A stretch of DNA of 64,000 nt, from the NCBI RefSeq assembly GCF_001718195.1, contig NZ_MCNV01000017.1:62001-126000 (forward strand), read 5' to 3'. Positions 1-9,126 of this stretch are shown here, piece after piece. Numbering within the stretch: position 1 is the stretch's first letter; every line of letters begins with the position of its first letter. Made by a program: the position numbers and the translations under genes. The stretch comes from Paraburkholderia nodosa (lineage in GTDB: Bacteria > Pseudomonadota > Gammaproteobacteria > Burkholderiales > Burkholderiaceae). The notes beneath the pieces are model-generated. The model did not search any database. It was not told the origin of the DNA and was given only the letters and a program-made list of their open reading frames with translations.

Positions 1-1
1 A

Positions 2-250
2 ACGCGCACACTGCGCTATGCCACAGCGGGCATCGCCACGATTTATACACTGTTCCTGCTTTACGCTTGCGGGCTGGAACTGCTCGTCATGTCCGCACTG
101 CTCTATGGACCCGGCAGCCTGCTGTACATGTGGGCGCGTCGCGAGCGTGGCGAGGCGCTATTTTCGCGGCCCGAGTGGTGCGCGTTTCTCGTGGTGATGG
201 GCGGCGGACTCGCCGCGATCGTCGGGCTGAGCACCCCGGCGTGGCGTTAG
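2..250 (+). CDS. Basic amino acid antiporter, C-terminal fragment (ArcD-like APC transporter)
   Basis: The reading frame enters from the left edge and gives the last 82 residues of a polytopic inner-membrane protein. Two hydrophobic helices flank a basic cytoplasmic loop (motif WARRERGE), and the segment LLYACGLELLVMSALLYGPG resembles the last helices of arginine/ornithine antiporters of the APA/APC family. Members exchange arginine for ornithine or take up basic amino acids. The N-terminal nine or ten helices lie outside the window, so substrate cannot be decided. The next gene begins 98 bases downstream on the same strand. Confidence 0.6.
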   Translation, partial: TRTLRYATAGIATIYTLFLLYACGLELLVMSALLYGPGSLLYMWARRERGEALFSRPEWCAFLVVMGGGLAAIVGLSTPAWR

Positions 251-348
251 CCGCGCGCCACGGCGCCTGCCCGCATCCATCGGCCTCGTGACTGCGTTTC
301 GCCTCACCGCTGCCATCCAAACGTTCCAAAGTTCGACAGCGAGGAACC

Positions 349-1305
349 ATGCCTATCAGCTACGCGCTCCGCAAGGCGCGGCTCGCAGCGGTCGAGCAGC
401 GCACGATGAAGGTTTCCATTTACGTCGTGTGCCTCGGTTTCGCGGCCAACGTCGGCTATGGCTTCTTCGTGCAATCCGATACGCTGCTGCTCACCGCCAT
501 TTTCTATCTGCTCAATCTCGCGAGTTCCGCGCTTGGATTGCTCGTGGCCACCGTGGTGAGCCGGCCCGCGACGACTCGCTTCGAATACGGGTATTGGTTC
601 CTCGAGCCGCTCGTGAACGGCATAAACGGGCTCATGATGCTGCTCGTTTGCGTATATGGCTTCGTGAACGGGATTGAGGGGATACGTTCGGGCGGCCACG
701 TGGTGAATGCGCAAGGCGTCATGCTGATCAGCGCCGCGAGTTGCGTGATCAGCTTTGCCATGGTGGTCTATAAAAAGCGCGCGGCCGCGCAGATCAATTC
801 CAAGCTGCTCAAAACCGACGGCTGGAAATGGATCATGAAATTCTCGTTCAGCGCAGCCACACTGCTCGGCTTTTTCGTGTATTCGATATTGCCCGAAAGC
901 TTTCACTATCTATGGGCGCGCTATGTCGACAGTGCAATGACCGCGGGGCTCTCACTGATTTTTTTCTTTGCGCCAGTGAAGATCGTGAGCACGAGCTTTG
1001 CTGAATTGCTGCACATGAGCCCCGAAGAGAACAATCCGCGTTCGGAGATCGAAATGGCGCTTTCGAAGCTCGAACGCGAACTTGGCATTCTGCGCCATCA
1101 CACACACGTCATCCAGGCGGGCCGACGCAATTTTGTCGAAGTCAGCGTGCTCGTCGGCGCAACGTCCACGCTAGGCGATCTCGCCTCGCAGGACGAATTG
1201 CGCGAACGCATCTGGGAAACGCTCAGCGCGAATCCGCTGGAAAGCCGGCTCATTGTGCAGATTACCGCGGACCCGCGCTGGGAAGACGGACGCCAGCCTG
1301 GATAA
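349..1305 (+). CDS. CDF-like cation transporter (cation efflux family, COG3965-like)
   Basis: A 318-residue inner-membrane protein with about six helices between residues 20 and 220 and a soluble C-terminal domain of about 95 residues, the layout of cation diffusion facilitators. The stretch FEYGYWFLEPLVNGINGLMM in the third helix region resembles the predicted Co/Zn/Cd transporter branch. The usual zinc ligands are incomplete: helix 2 (LLLTAIFYLLNLASSALG) carries no Asp or His, and only one Asp (VDSAMTAG) is seen in helix 5. Metal transport is therefore uncertain. The start is the ATG after GAGGAACC, which is rather close to it; Met20 is an alternative. The gene converges on the ceramidase-like gene. 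Confidence 0.7.
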   Translation: MPISYALRKARLAAVEQRTMKVSIYVVCLGFAANVGYGFFVQSDTLLLTAIFYLLNLASSALGLLVATVVSRPATTRFEYGYWFLEPLVNGINGLMMLLVCVYGFVNGIEGIRSGGHVVNAQGVMLISAASCVISFAMVVYKKRAAAQINSKLLKTDGWKWIMKFSFSAATLLGFFVYSILPESFHYLWARYVDSAMTAGLSLIFFFAPVKIVSTSFAELLHMSPEENNPRSEIEMALSKLERELGILRHHTHVIQAGRRNFVEVSVLVGATSTLGDLASQDELRERIWETLSANPLESRLIVQITADPRWEDGRQPG

Positions 1306-1403
1306 CGCGCGCCTCACCTGAGCGCGCTCGAAGAAGGCGAGTATTCCAGCGGCGTGTCCGGCTCCATCCTGGCGGCCATCGGAAACTTTGTCATCCGAAC
1401 ACG

Positions 1404-2186
1404 TCAGCGCGGCGACTGGGAATGGTCGATCGCTCCCGGCTGCGGTGGAACCGGGCCGACTGCAAAGCGCGGTGCCGCGTTCGCCACCAGAATCAGGGCG
1501 GCACCGGCCAGGCCGCTCGATACGTGCTTCAGCGCATGCCCTGCGATCACATGGCGAGTGAGCTCCCACACCTGCCAGTCAAGGCTCTCAAAGACCTTGG
1601 CCAGCCCGTAGAAAACGATCACCATCGTCCAGCCGAATACGCTGTCCACCTTGCGCGTAAGCGTCAAGCCGACGATGAACATGAGCCCGCCGAACTGCAG
1701 GATCGCGTACGGCCACAGGCTGTTGAGTGCGAGCCAGTACTCGATCGTGCCTAGCGATACGGCAACCAGGATTAGCAACGGCACCCAGCCTACGCGCTGC
1801 CCGGTCTTCGACGTCCAGACCATCGCCAGTATGCCGGCGAAGACGATTGTCATCGGCAGGCGATCCCAGACGAGCGTCGCGTCGGAAGGTGCCCAGTGAT
1901 AGTAGGCCGACCCGATTGCGGTCAGCACGAGCCCGAATCCGGCGACTACCATGCCGGGGAATTTTGGCGGCTGCCGCGACGCATTGCGCTTCGCCCAACT
2001 GAGGCAGGCGATCCCTGCCGCCAGGATGACGAGATTCGACAGCACGTCCGCGGCATGCGGTATCAAACCCAGCGCGCGTTGGTCGGCGAAGTGGTGATAC
2101 GACGCCGCCTGCGCCAGCGGCCATACCAGCTGCAACACCGTACCCACCACGAAGAGCATGATGCTGCCGAGCAGCAATCGGGTCAT
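1404..2186 (-). CDS. Alkaline-ceramidase-like membrane hydrolase (CREST superfamily)
   Basis: A 260-residue protein with about seven membrane helices. Ser93, His97 and Asp108 in SAYYHWAPSDATLVWD, together with His217 and His221 in GHALKH, reproduce the S-x3-H-x10-D plus H-x3-H zinc site of alkaline ceramidases. These enzymes cleave the N-acyl bond of ceramides in the membrane; other CREST members act on other lipid amides or are receptors. Ceramidase activity is inferred from the motif only. The start chosen is the ATG before the first helix; an upstream in-frame extension of 49 codons has no hydrophobic or conserved character. It is the last gene of a long minus-strand block, 213 bases after an alpha/beta hydrolase gene. 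Confidence 0.7.
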   Translation of the reverse strand: MTRLLLGSIMLFVVGTVLQLVWPLAQAASYHHFADQRALGLIPHAADVLSNLVILAAGIACLSWAKRNASRQPPKFPGMVVAGFGLVLTAIGSAYYHWAPSDATLVWDRLPMTIVFAGILAMVWTSKTGQRVGWVPLLILVAVSLGTIEYWLALNSLWPYAILQFGGLMFIVGLTLTRKVDSVFGWTMVIVFYGLAKVFESLDWQVWELTRHVIAGHALKHVSSGLAGAALILVANAAPRFAVGPVPPQPGAIDHSQSPR

Positions 2187-2399
2187 GTTCACGGTGCTCG
2201 TCTCCGGGTATGACGCAACACTCAACAGGTGCCGGTGCTCCACGAGTACGTCTGACCAGCCGGTGGCCACGGCGGCCCCATGCGAGCTTGCGCACCCCGC
2301 CCGTATCATCGGACAAACCGGGCTCAGTAACAAGGTCGGCCGACCCGGTGTCTGGATGCTGTCGATTCTTCCAGTCGAGTTGCTGTTGCAGGCGTCGGC

Positions 2400-3971
2400 T
2401 TACGGCTCGACGTAATCATCTCCGGCCTGCTCCAGTTCCCTCAACGCTTCTGCGGGATCCTCCGGCTTCCCGGCAGCGGTCTCATGAGTGCGCCTCGGTG
2501 AATCGACAACTGGCGGAGGCATCTTGCCGATGCCCTCGTCGACGCGTTGCAGGAGATACGGGAAGAACGGATTCGATGCAATCCGGAACATCGAGTCGAG
2601 CGTCAGAATCAACGTGCCGCGTTCTCCGCGCGGCGCGAGCGTACCAAGGTTGACATTGAAGTTCTCGTCGTCGCCCGGCTCGATGCCGTAGAGTGCGTCC
2701 GTCACGGGAAATGGAATCGCGACATGCGATAAGGAAAAAATATCCGGAGGATAGTCAATTTCCAAAGGGCGAACGTGAGTTGCCACACTGCCGGCATCGA
2801 CACTGCGTTCGACCGTATGAGCCGAATCCTGGGAGGCGTTGGCAATGACCGTGGTGCGATAGTTCTGCGGCCCGATGCGCAGCAGCCGTGTGAGCGCCGA
2901 ATAGGACGCGACGCGCAGGAAGGTTCTGAAACTCACGCTGCGGTTCACATCGAACAACACGATTTCGCTGCCGTTTGCGGGAAGCTTGTCATACAACGAC
3001 GACATGACAGCAGGGGTGCTGACCGTGAAATCGGTCACCGACTGGAACGTCAGCACGGGAGGGAGCGAATTCAACCGATTCTCACGCTCGAGCCTCGCCA
3101 TCTGCTCCTGGATCGCGCGGGTAAGCAACCAGGACTGACGCGCTGCGTTCACCGGGAACGAGTTGAATTTGAAGGGGTTGAATTCCGGCACGATGCCAAG
3201 CCAGGCGGCCCGCGCGAACGCGGGCAACATCGCGGGTAGTCCCACGAGGCCCGCAAACCGCGCGTAACGCGTGACTCCGATCATCGGCGAAATGAGCACG
3301 AGCCGGGTGGGACGCGTGAGCGCGGGGTTCTCGATGGCGTCCATTGCATATTGCAGGGCAAGCGCGCCGCCGTTCGAGAAGCCTATCAGTTCCAGCGGCT
3401 TGTCCGGGCCCACGCGCCGGCGCGCTTCGCGAACCGCGAGTCGCGTTGCTGCGGCCCATTCTTGCCATGTGACATTGGTCAGTCCCGCAGGCACGGTACC
3501 GTGTCCAGGCAAACGGATGGCGATCGCGACAAAGCCCCGGTCACGATAGTTGCGCGCGATGTGCCGCAAACTGTAGGGCGAGTCCGTCATGCCGTGCAGC
3601 AGCACGACCGCTCCCACCGGCGGTCCGGGAGGTTCCAGTATGTACGAGCGGTTCCAGTCCTGAGTGAAGTGCTCTGGATAGATCGGTGAGCCTTCGTAGT
3701 ATCGGTTCGACGGGACACGCTCGGATGCGTCGATCTTTTCGACGACGTTGACGCGCACATCCTCGAAAAGCCGCGACTCCTCCCGCATGTACGCACTCCA
3801 GTCGCCGGCGTCTATTGCTTCGACGGTCATCTCCCGCGGCACGTAGGTGTGCCAGACCGATAGTTGCGGGCCGCGCAGCGAAGACCATGCCCGCAAACCC
3901 AATGCGAGTAACGCGAGCACGACCAGGATCGACACGCATATTTTTATTACCTTCAGCGACGTGCGTAGCAT
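2400..3971 (-). CDS. Membrane-anchored alpha/beta hydrolase
   Basis: 523 residues. One hydrophobic N-terminal helix (residues 9-28) after a short basic head suggests an inner-membrane anchor with the domain in the periplasm. The hydrolase fold begins near residue 115 with VVLLHGMTDSPYS (oxyanion HG), followed by RLPGHG and the nucleophile elbow GFSNGG. A late His in FSLSHVAIPF could complete the triad. The protein is longer than ordinary lipases (about 300), with an insert and an acidic tail (PEDPAEALRELEQAGDD). The substrate is unknown. It lies 119 bases after the outer-membrane efflux factor gene on the same strand and may be co-transcribed with it. Confidence 0.75.
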   Translation of the reverse strand: MLRTSLKVIKICVSILVVLALLALGLRAWSSLRGPQLSVWHTYVPREMTVEAIDAGDWSAYMREESRLFEDVRVNVVEKIDASERVPSNRYYEGSPIYPEHFTQDWNRSYILEPPGPPVGAVVLLHGMTDSPYSLRHIARNYRDRGFVAIAIRLPGHGTVPAGLTNVTWQEWAAATRLAVREARRRVGPDKPLELIGFSNGGALALQYAMDAIENPALTRPTRLVLISPMIGVTRYARFAGLVGLPAMLPAFARAAWLGIVPEFNPFKFNSFPVNAARQSWLLTRAIQEQMARLERENRLNSLPPVLTFQSVTDFTVSTPAVMSSLYDKLPANGSEIVLFDVNRSVSFRTFLRVASYSALTRLLRIGPQNYRTTVIANASQDSAHTVERSVDAGSVATHVRPLEIDYPPDIFSLSHVAIPFPVTDALYGIEPGDDENFNVNLGTLAPRGERGTLILTLDSMFRIASNPFFPYLLQRVDEGIGKMPPPVVDSPRRTHETAAGKPEDPAEALRELEQAGDDYVEP

Positions 3972-4090
3972 GGGTTTTCTCTTGGAAGCAACTTCAAAAC
4001 ACAGAGTGACCTTGACCTTCTTCTGCTGCGTATCAATTCGACCGGATGCTTCGTGATGCGCAGCCTGGCCCTATGTCTTTAAAGCCTGTG

Positions 4091-5557
4091 TCACCTGCCC
4101 TGTGAGGCATTGCCCTTTCGGTCGGCGCTCAGGGACACGGGCGTACGCGAATCGGCGATATCCACCCAGCCGCCACCCATGGCCTGATACACGCTGATCA
4201 CCTGGTTATAGCGCGAGGCCTGCAAGTTGGCGAGCGCAAGCTCGGCGGAGAACAGGTCGTTTTCGGATATCAGCACTTCGAGATAGCCGATCAACCCGTC
4301 TTCGAACTTGAGCCGCGAGAACCTCGCATATTCGCGCAAGGCATCGACGCGCTGCTGTTGAAGCGCGGTCTGCTCGATGGTCATTTGTGAGCTGACGAGC
4401 GCATTATTGGTGTCGTTGAACGCGCCCAGCACCGTCTGCCTGTAGACCAGTTCGGCCTGGCGCTTTTGTGCCTCGGCTGACTGCACCTGGCCACCAATCG
4501 CACCCGACGTGAAGATCGGCCCGGTGAGTCCTGCTGCGACCGACCAGAGCGAGGCGGGCCCGGAAAGGAAGTCGCCGAACGCGGTACTGACCGAACCCAG
4601 CGCCCCCGTCAGCGAGAGGGTGGGATAGTAAAGCGCACGCGTGGCGCCGACATTCGCATTGGCCGCGACCAGATTCTGTTCGGCCTGCAAAATATCGGGC
4701 CGCCGCTCGAGCAATGTCGAAGGCAGATCCGCCGGAATGACAGGAAGCACCAGCTCGCTCACCGACTTGCCTCGCGCAATGGGCCCGGGATTACGTCCCA
4801 GCAGAATAGAAATGCCGTTTTCCACGATGGCGATCTGCTGTTTGATGGCCGGTATCGCGGATTGAGCCAGCTTGTACTGCGAGCGCACCTGGGACAGCTC
4901 CGTCTGGGAAACCAGGCCGTCGCGATAGCGCAACTCGAATATGCGTAATGTTTCGCCGAAGTTACTCGCCGTGGCCCGTGCGACTTCGAGTTGCCGGTCG
5001 AGCCCGCGCAGCGTGATGTAGCTGGTCGCCACGCCTGTCACCAGCGAAAGCACGACGCCCCGCTGGGCCTGTTCGCTGGCATAGACCTGCGCCTGCGCGG
5101 CTTCGGTCAGGCGTCTTACCCGGCCGAACAGGTCGATTTGCCAGGAAGCGGACAGCATGCCCTGATAAAGATTGAATACGGGATCGAGCAAGGGGGACAG
5201 CGGTGGCATCCCGACCTCGCTGGTCCGGTTGCGGCTCACGTTGGCGCCATAGCCGATCTGCGGGAGACCCTGCGAGCGCGCAGCGCGCAACAAGCCGATG
5301 AACTGGTCGATACGCGCCGCTGCGATACGCACGTCCAGATTGCCCTGCAGTGCGGTTTGAATCAGGTCGTTCAACACCGGATCGTCGAATTGCTCCCACC
5401 ACGCCGTGTCCACGACTTCTTCAGCCGCGGGCAAATCGACCCGCCACGTTGCGGGCACCGCCACCTCGGGGCGACTGTAATCGGGCCCCACGCTAATGCA
5501 GCCGGCCAGGCAACTGGTAGCGGCGGCAAATATCGCAGCACGCGTCAGCGTTCTCAT
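4091..5557 (-). CDS. RND efflux outer-membrane lipoprotein (OprM/NodT family)
   Basis: 488 residues. The signal peptide ends in a clean lipobox (TSCLAGC), so the mature protein starts with a lipidated Cys and opens with ISVGPDYSRPEV, the hallmark of NodT-type outer-membrane factors. The rest contains the two Ala/Gln-rich coiled repeats of TolC-type channels, including LLERRPDILQAEQNL and a second long helical segment near the end. It would form the trimeric exit duct for the adaptor and permease encoded upstream in the same block. The start is the ATG 6 bases after GGAG; an in-frame extension of 23 codons lacks signal character. It begins only 70 bases after the last Mrp subunit gene, so the channel is separated from its pump by an antiporter module. 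Confidence 0.9.
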   Translation of the reverse strand: MRTLTRAAIFAAATSCLAGCISVGPDYSRPEVAVPATWRVDLPAAEEVVDTAWWEQFDDPVLNDLIQTALQGNLDVRIAAARIDQFIGLLRAARSQGLPQIGYGANVSRNRTSEVGMPPLSPLLDPVFNLYQGMLSASWQIDLFGRVRRLTEAAQAQVYASEQAQRGVVLSLVTGVATSYITLRGLDRQLEVARATASNFGETLRIFELRYRDGLVSQTELSQVRSQYKLAQSAIPAIKQQIAIVENGISILLGRNPGPIARGKSVSELVLPVIPADLPSTLLERRPDILQAEQNLVAANANVGATRALYYPTLSLTGALGSVSTAFGDFLSGPASLWSVAAGLTGPIFTSGAIGGQVQSAEAQKRQAELVYRQTVLGAFNDTNNALVSSQMTIEQTALQQQRVDALREYARFSRLKFEDGLIGYLEVLISENDLFSAELALANLQASRYNQVISVYQAMGGGWVDIADSRTPVSLSADRKGNASQGR

Positions 5558-5627
5558 GACGTACTCCAGGTTCTGCTGCGACCGCGTCCCGTATGCGCAG
5601 GCGGTGCGGTCGGTTGCGCCACACACA

Positions 5628-7268
5628 TCATGCCGCCACCGCGAGCAGGCCGCCGAGCAGCAGCGCCGCGAGCAACAGCGTCAGACAGGACACGGCCCAT
5701 CCGCGTACGAACGCATCCGTACACACAGCAATTCGTGCGGCCCCCGTGCTGCCGCGTTGCAGTCCGCGCAGGAAGCCAGAGATATCTCCCACAGGCACGG
5801 ACGGCACCGTCTTACCCCATCGGTTCCAGCCAATCGCGAGCGCCGCGCCAACGAGTACCGGCCAGAGTGCCGACCACAGCGCCGCGGGCGCCAGGGCCTC
5901 GGGTAGCGAGCCTGCCGGGATACGCAGATACACCACCCACGGAACGGCGAGCGAGACCACGACCATTGCCAGCCATGCCCCCCTGAACGGCCCCGGCGCG
6001 CGCGCGTTGGAATCGGTCGCGGCCACTGCACCCAGACAGCGCACGAAATGAAGCATCAGCAACGTGGTCGCGGCTGAAGACGCCGCAGCCAACGACCCGG
6101 CCAGATCGCCGCCCAGCAGGTCCTTGGCCGCGTACTTGGCCAGTGCGCCGCCCGTCAACGGCAATCCGCCCAGTCCAAGCGCGATGACCGCCGTGGGCAG
6201 CAGCACTCGTCGCAACGATCCGGCACCCGTCAACGCGACCACGCCCACGGCCAGAAACAAGGTGCCTTTGACGAGCAGATGGTGCGCGGCATAGTAAGCG
6301 GCTGCCACGACGGTAGCGGGGTCGCCTGCGGCGAGCCCCATGCCGATCACGGCCATCAGGAAGCCCATCTGGCTGACGCTCGAGTACGCAAGCACGACTT
6401 TCGGCTGGGCCTGAGTGATACCGATCGCCACGCCGTAGAACGCGCCGACCATGCCCAGCGCCGCGAAAGGGATGCCAAAGTGCGGCCATGCGTCGTTGAA
6501 AGTAAATGGCAGAAAACGAACCAATGCGATCACGCTGGCCTTGACCACCGCGCCGCTGAGCACCGCCGCCGCCGGAACAGGCGCCGCGCGATAGGCGTGC
6601 GGCATCCAGACATGCAGCGGCACCATCCCGGCCTTCATGCCGAGGCCAACCAGGAGCAATAGCAGCGTGGCGTTGCGCCAGGGCGAGCCCGGCAAGGCTG
6701 CAGCCGCATCGCGAATCAGCAGGCTGCCGCCAGGCGTGGCCTGTGCGAGCAGGACCAATCCTCCCAGCACGAAAGCCTCGGCCAGTAATGCAACGCCAAG
6801 ATAAAGCGCGCCCGCGTATCGGGCTTCGGGCCCGTCGCCCTGGAGCACCAGCCCGCTGGCGCCGACACTCAACACCGCCAGCATCAGATAGAAGCCAATC
6901 AGGTCGGCCGTCAGGAACACGCCCACGCTGCCGGTCAAGGCCATGAGCCAGCAGACGACGAACCCATCGATATCTTCGCGACCGCGTACATATCGTGCGG
7001 CATAGATTCCGGCGAAGAGCCACAACAGCGCCGCCGTGCCGAGCAACACCGCGCCTGGCGTATCGAGCGCGAAACTGAGGGCGAACCGGCTGTGGCCGAG
7101 CATCAGGGTTTCGCTCTGACTGGCGCCGACGGCCGCGGCCAGCGCGGGCAGCGCAGCGACCGCGAACCATGACGGCAGGCGCCTGCGAACCGGCGCCGAC
7201 GCACAGACCAGCAGCATCAGCAATGGCAACCCGACGGCTGCGACGAGCAGAGCCTGGGAGACGTTCAT
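5628..7268 (-). CDS. mrpD: Mrp-type antiporter subunit D paralogue (second proton-conducting subunit)
   Basis: 546 residues, about 14 helices, of the NuoL/M/N proton-translocating family. The channel lysines are present: GMKAGMVPLHVWMP (helix 7), GAVVKASVIAL (helix 8) and GGALAKYAAKD (helix 12 region). The helix-5 glutamate found in nearly all antiporter-like subunits is missing: the aligned stretch ADLIGFYLMLAVLS has Ala131 where the neighbouring paralogue has Glu. It is the last Mrp gene; its ATG overlaps the stop of the preceding subunit gene by 4 bases. It could instead be called an MrpA N-domain or hydrogenase-4-like subunit, but it lacks the MrpA C-terminal domain. Confidence 0.8.
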   Translation of the reverse strand: MNVSQALLVAAVGLPLLMLLVCASAPVRRRLPSWFAVAALPALAAAVGASQSETLMLGHSRFALSFALDTPGAVLLGTAALLWLFAGIYAARYVRGREDIDGFVVCWLMALTGSVGVFLTADLIGFYLMLAVLSVGASGLVLQGDGPEARYAGALYLGVALLAEAFVLGGLVLLAQATPGGSLLIRDAAAALPGSPWRNATLLLLLVGLGMKAGMVPLHVWMPHAYRAAPVPAAAVLSGAVVKASVIALVRFLPFTFNDAWPHFGIPFAALGMVGAFYGVAIGITQAQPKVVLAYSSVSQMGFLMAVIGMGLAAGDPATVVAAAYYAAHHLLVKGTLFLAVGVVALTGAGSLRRVLLPTAVIALGLGGLPLTGGALAKYAAKDLLGGDLAGSLAAASSAATTLLMLHFVRCLGAVAATDSNARAPGPFRGAWLAMVVVSLAVPWVVYLRIPAGSLPEALAPAALWSALWPVLVGAALAIGWNRWGKTVPSVPVGDISGFLRGLQRGSTGAARIAVCTDAFVRGWAVSCLTLLLAALLLGGLLAVAA

Positions 7269-8779
7269 GGCAGCCCCGCTGGCGGCATCACCGTGCGGCC
7301 AATCTGGGCCACGTCGACCGGCAGCAGCACGGCGAGGCCAAGCAGGAACGAACACGTTGCGAGGCCAAGCACGGCGAGCTGCTGGTAACGAGGCACCTGC
7401 TTTTGCGGCGACCAGCCGGGCGCAGCGGGCTCCATCGCGCGCACCACCACCATGAAAACGTAGACGCTCGTGAGCAGGCCGCCGACCAGCATCACCCCCG
7501 CCCACCACCATTGCCCCGTCGCGAGTGCCGCCGACATCAGCAGCCACTTGGCCAGAAAGCCCCCGGAAGGCGGCAAGCCGATCAACGTGGCGCCGGCCAG
7601 CGCGAAAGCAGTCAGCGTCATGGGCAGGGCGCGCCCCGCGCCGCGCAGGTCGGCCAGACGGTCATGCCCCAGCGTGCTATAGATCAGACCGGCCGCGAGG
7701 AACATGGCCGCTTTTGCGCTCGCGTGCGATACGGCCTGCAACAGGCCACCCGTGACGGCCCGAGCACTTTCGTGCTGCACGGCAAGCGGGAACAGCAGGA
7801 ACAGATAGCCGATCTGGGCGACCGTCGAGTAAGCGATCAAGAGCTTCAGCCGCACCTGGCGCAGCGCCACCACATTGCCGAAGAGGATCGCGAGCGCCCC
7901 GAGGCCTGCAAGCAGTTGCGAGCAGGACCCGCTTGCGATGCCGGCGAAGACGTCGACCCACAACCGCACCAGCACGAACCACGATCCCTTGATGACCAAT
8001 GCCGACAGCAGCGCGCTCGCGGCGGCCGGTGCGCCCGCGTGCGCAGGCGGCAACCACAGATGCAGCGGGAACAGCGCGGTTTTGGCGAGCATGCCGGCCG
8101 TCATCAACCCCAACGCGGCCCAGGCTAGCGGCTGCGCCCCGATCCTCGCGGCAAGCAGCGCAATGTCCAGCGTGCCATAGGCGCCATAGAGCAGAAAAAC
8201 CCCCAGCAAATAAAGCATCGAGCCGATCAGCGCGTACAACAGATAACGCAACGCAGCCTGCAATGTTTCGGCGCGGCCATCGAGGGACACGAGAGGAACG
8301 CCCGCAAAAGTCAGCAGTTCGAGCGCGACGTAGAGCGTGAAAATGTCTGCGCTCACAAACACCAGATTGAGCGCTCCCCATACCGCCAGCAGCAGCAGCC
8401 AGAACGCCAGCGGCGCGCGTGCCTCGTTCGTGCCGGACGGTGTGCCGAAGTCGCCATTGGCGTAAATCGCCACCGCCCCCACCACCACGGCAACCACCAG
8501 CATCATGCACACCGAGAGGCCGTCGGCGCGGAGCATGACGCCCAGCGGCGGCGCCCAGCCGCCCAGCAGATAGCGCAATGCGTCGCCCGAGACCAGCAGC
8601 CTCGCCGCAATCTCCAGCACGAGGCCGAAACCGAAGGCGATCGTCACCCAGGCCACGCGTTGCGCGTGGCGTCCGCCGAGCGCCAACCCTGCCAGCATCC
8701 CGGCAAAAGGCAGCAACACGACGAGCGTCAGCAGCACGCCGCCCGGCGTCGATTGCCCCGTGAGCGCCAGCGTCGTCAC
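7265..8779 (-). CDS. mrpD: Mrp-type Na+(K+)/H+ antiporter subunit D
   Basis: 504 residues and about 14 helices of the complex I antiporter-like family. Glu154 lies in ADIFTLYVALELLTFAG (helix 5) and the lysines in MLAKTALFPLHLWLP, LVIKGSWFVLVRL and GGFLAKWLLM are all present, so the proton path looks complete. With the other Mrp subunits it would form a membrane antiporter that exports a monovalent cation in exchange for protons. Start and stop overlap the flanking subunit genes by 4 bases each (ATGA), which indicates translational coupling and fixed stoichiometry. Confidence 0.88.
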   Translation of the reverse strand: MTTLALTGQSTPGGVLLTLVVLLPFAGMLAGLALGGRHAQRVAWVTIAFGFGLVLEIAARLLVSGDALRYLLGGWAPPLGVMLRADGLSVCMMLVVAVVVGAVAIYANGDFGTPSGTNEARAPLAFWLLLLAVWGALNLVFVSADIFTLYVALELLTFAGVPLVSLDGRAETLQAALRYLLYALIGSMLYLLGVFLLYGAYGTLDIALLAARIGAQPLAWAALGLMTAGMLAKTALFPLHLWLPPAHAGAPAAASALLSALVIKGSWFVLVRLWVDVFAGIASGSCSQLLAGLGALAILFGNVVALRQVRLKLLIAYSTVAQIGYLFLLFPLAVQHESARAVTGGLLQAVSHASAKAAMFLAAGLIYSTLGHDRLADLRGAGRALPMTLTAFALAGATLIGLPPSGGFLAKWLLMSAALATGQWWWAGVMLVGGLLTSVYVFMVVVRAMEPAAPGWSPQKQVPRYQQLAVLGLATCSFLLGLAVLLPVDVAQIGRTVMPPAGLP

Positions 8780-9126
8780 CTCGCCTCCGTATTGGCGCGC
8801 GTCCCGCCCGACGCCGCATCACCGTCCGCCGACAGAGAATTCGAGCCCGTTTCCGCGAACCTGCGCAGCATGAGTCCGACTGCGAGCGCGGAAGCGGCGA
8901 ACGACACGACAATCGCCGTGATCAATAGTGCCTGCGGCACCGGGTCGCCGGACATGCCGGCGCCAGCTCCCCGATGCGCGATCACGGCACAGGCCAGAAA
9001 GACGCCATTGCCCGTGAGGTTGAAGGCCAGCACCTTGCGCAAGGGCTGCGGGTTGACGATCAGGCCATAGAGGCCGAGACCCACGAGGGCAGCGGCGGTC
9101 AAGCCGAACAACTGCGAGACGTTCAT
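8776..9126 (-). CDS. mrpC: Mrp-type antiporter subunit C (NuoK-like)
   Basis: 116 residues with three helices in the first 90, the size and layout of MrpC/NuoK. The stretch GLYGLIVNPQPLRKVLAFNLTGNGVFLACAV matches the MrpC pattern (Y-L-I-x-R-x-L-x-R-x-I-x-G), and DPVPQALLITAIVVSFA is the conserved third helix preceded by the D-P-x-P-Q-A-L motif. The last 25 residues are polar and vary in the family. It has 4-base overlaps with the genes on both sides. Confidence 0.9.
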   Translation of the reverse strand: MNVSQLFGLTAAALVGLGLYGLIVNPQPLRKVLAFNLTGNGVFLACAVIAHRGAGAGMSGDPVPQALLITAIVVSFAASALAVGLMLRRFAETGSNSLSADGDAASGGTRANTEAR

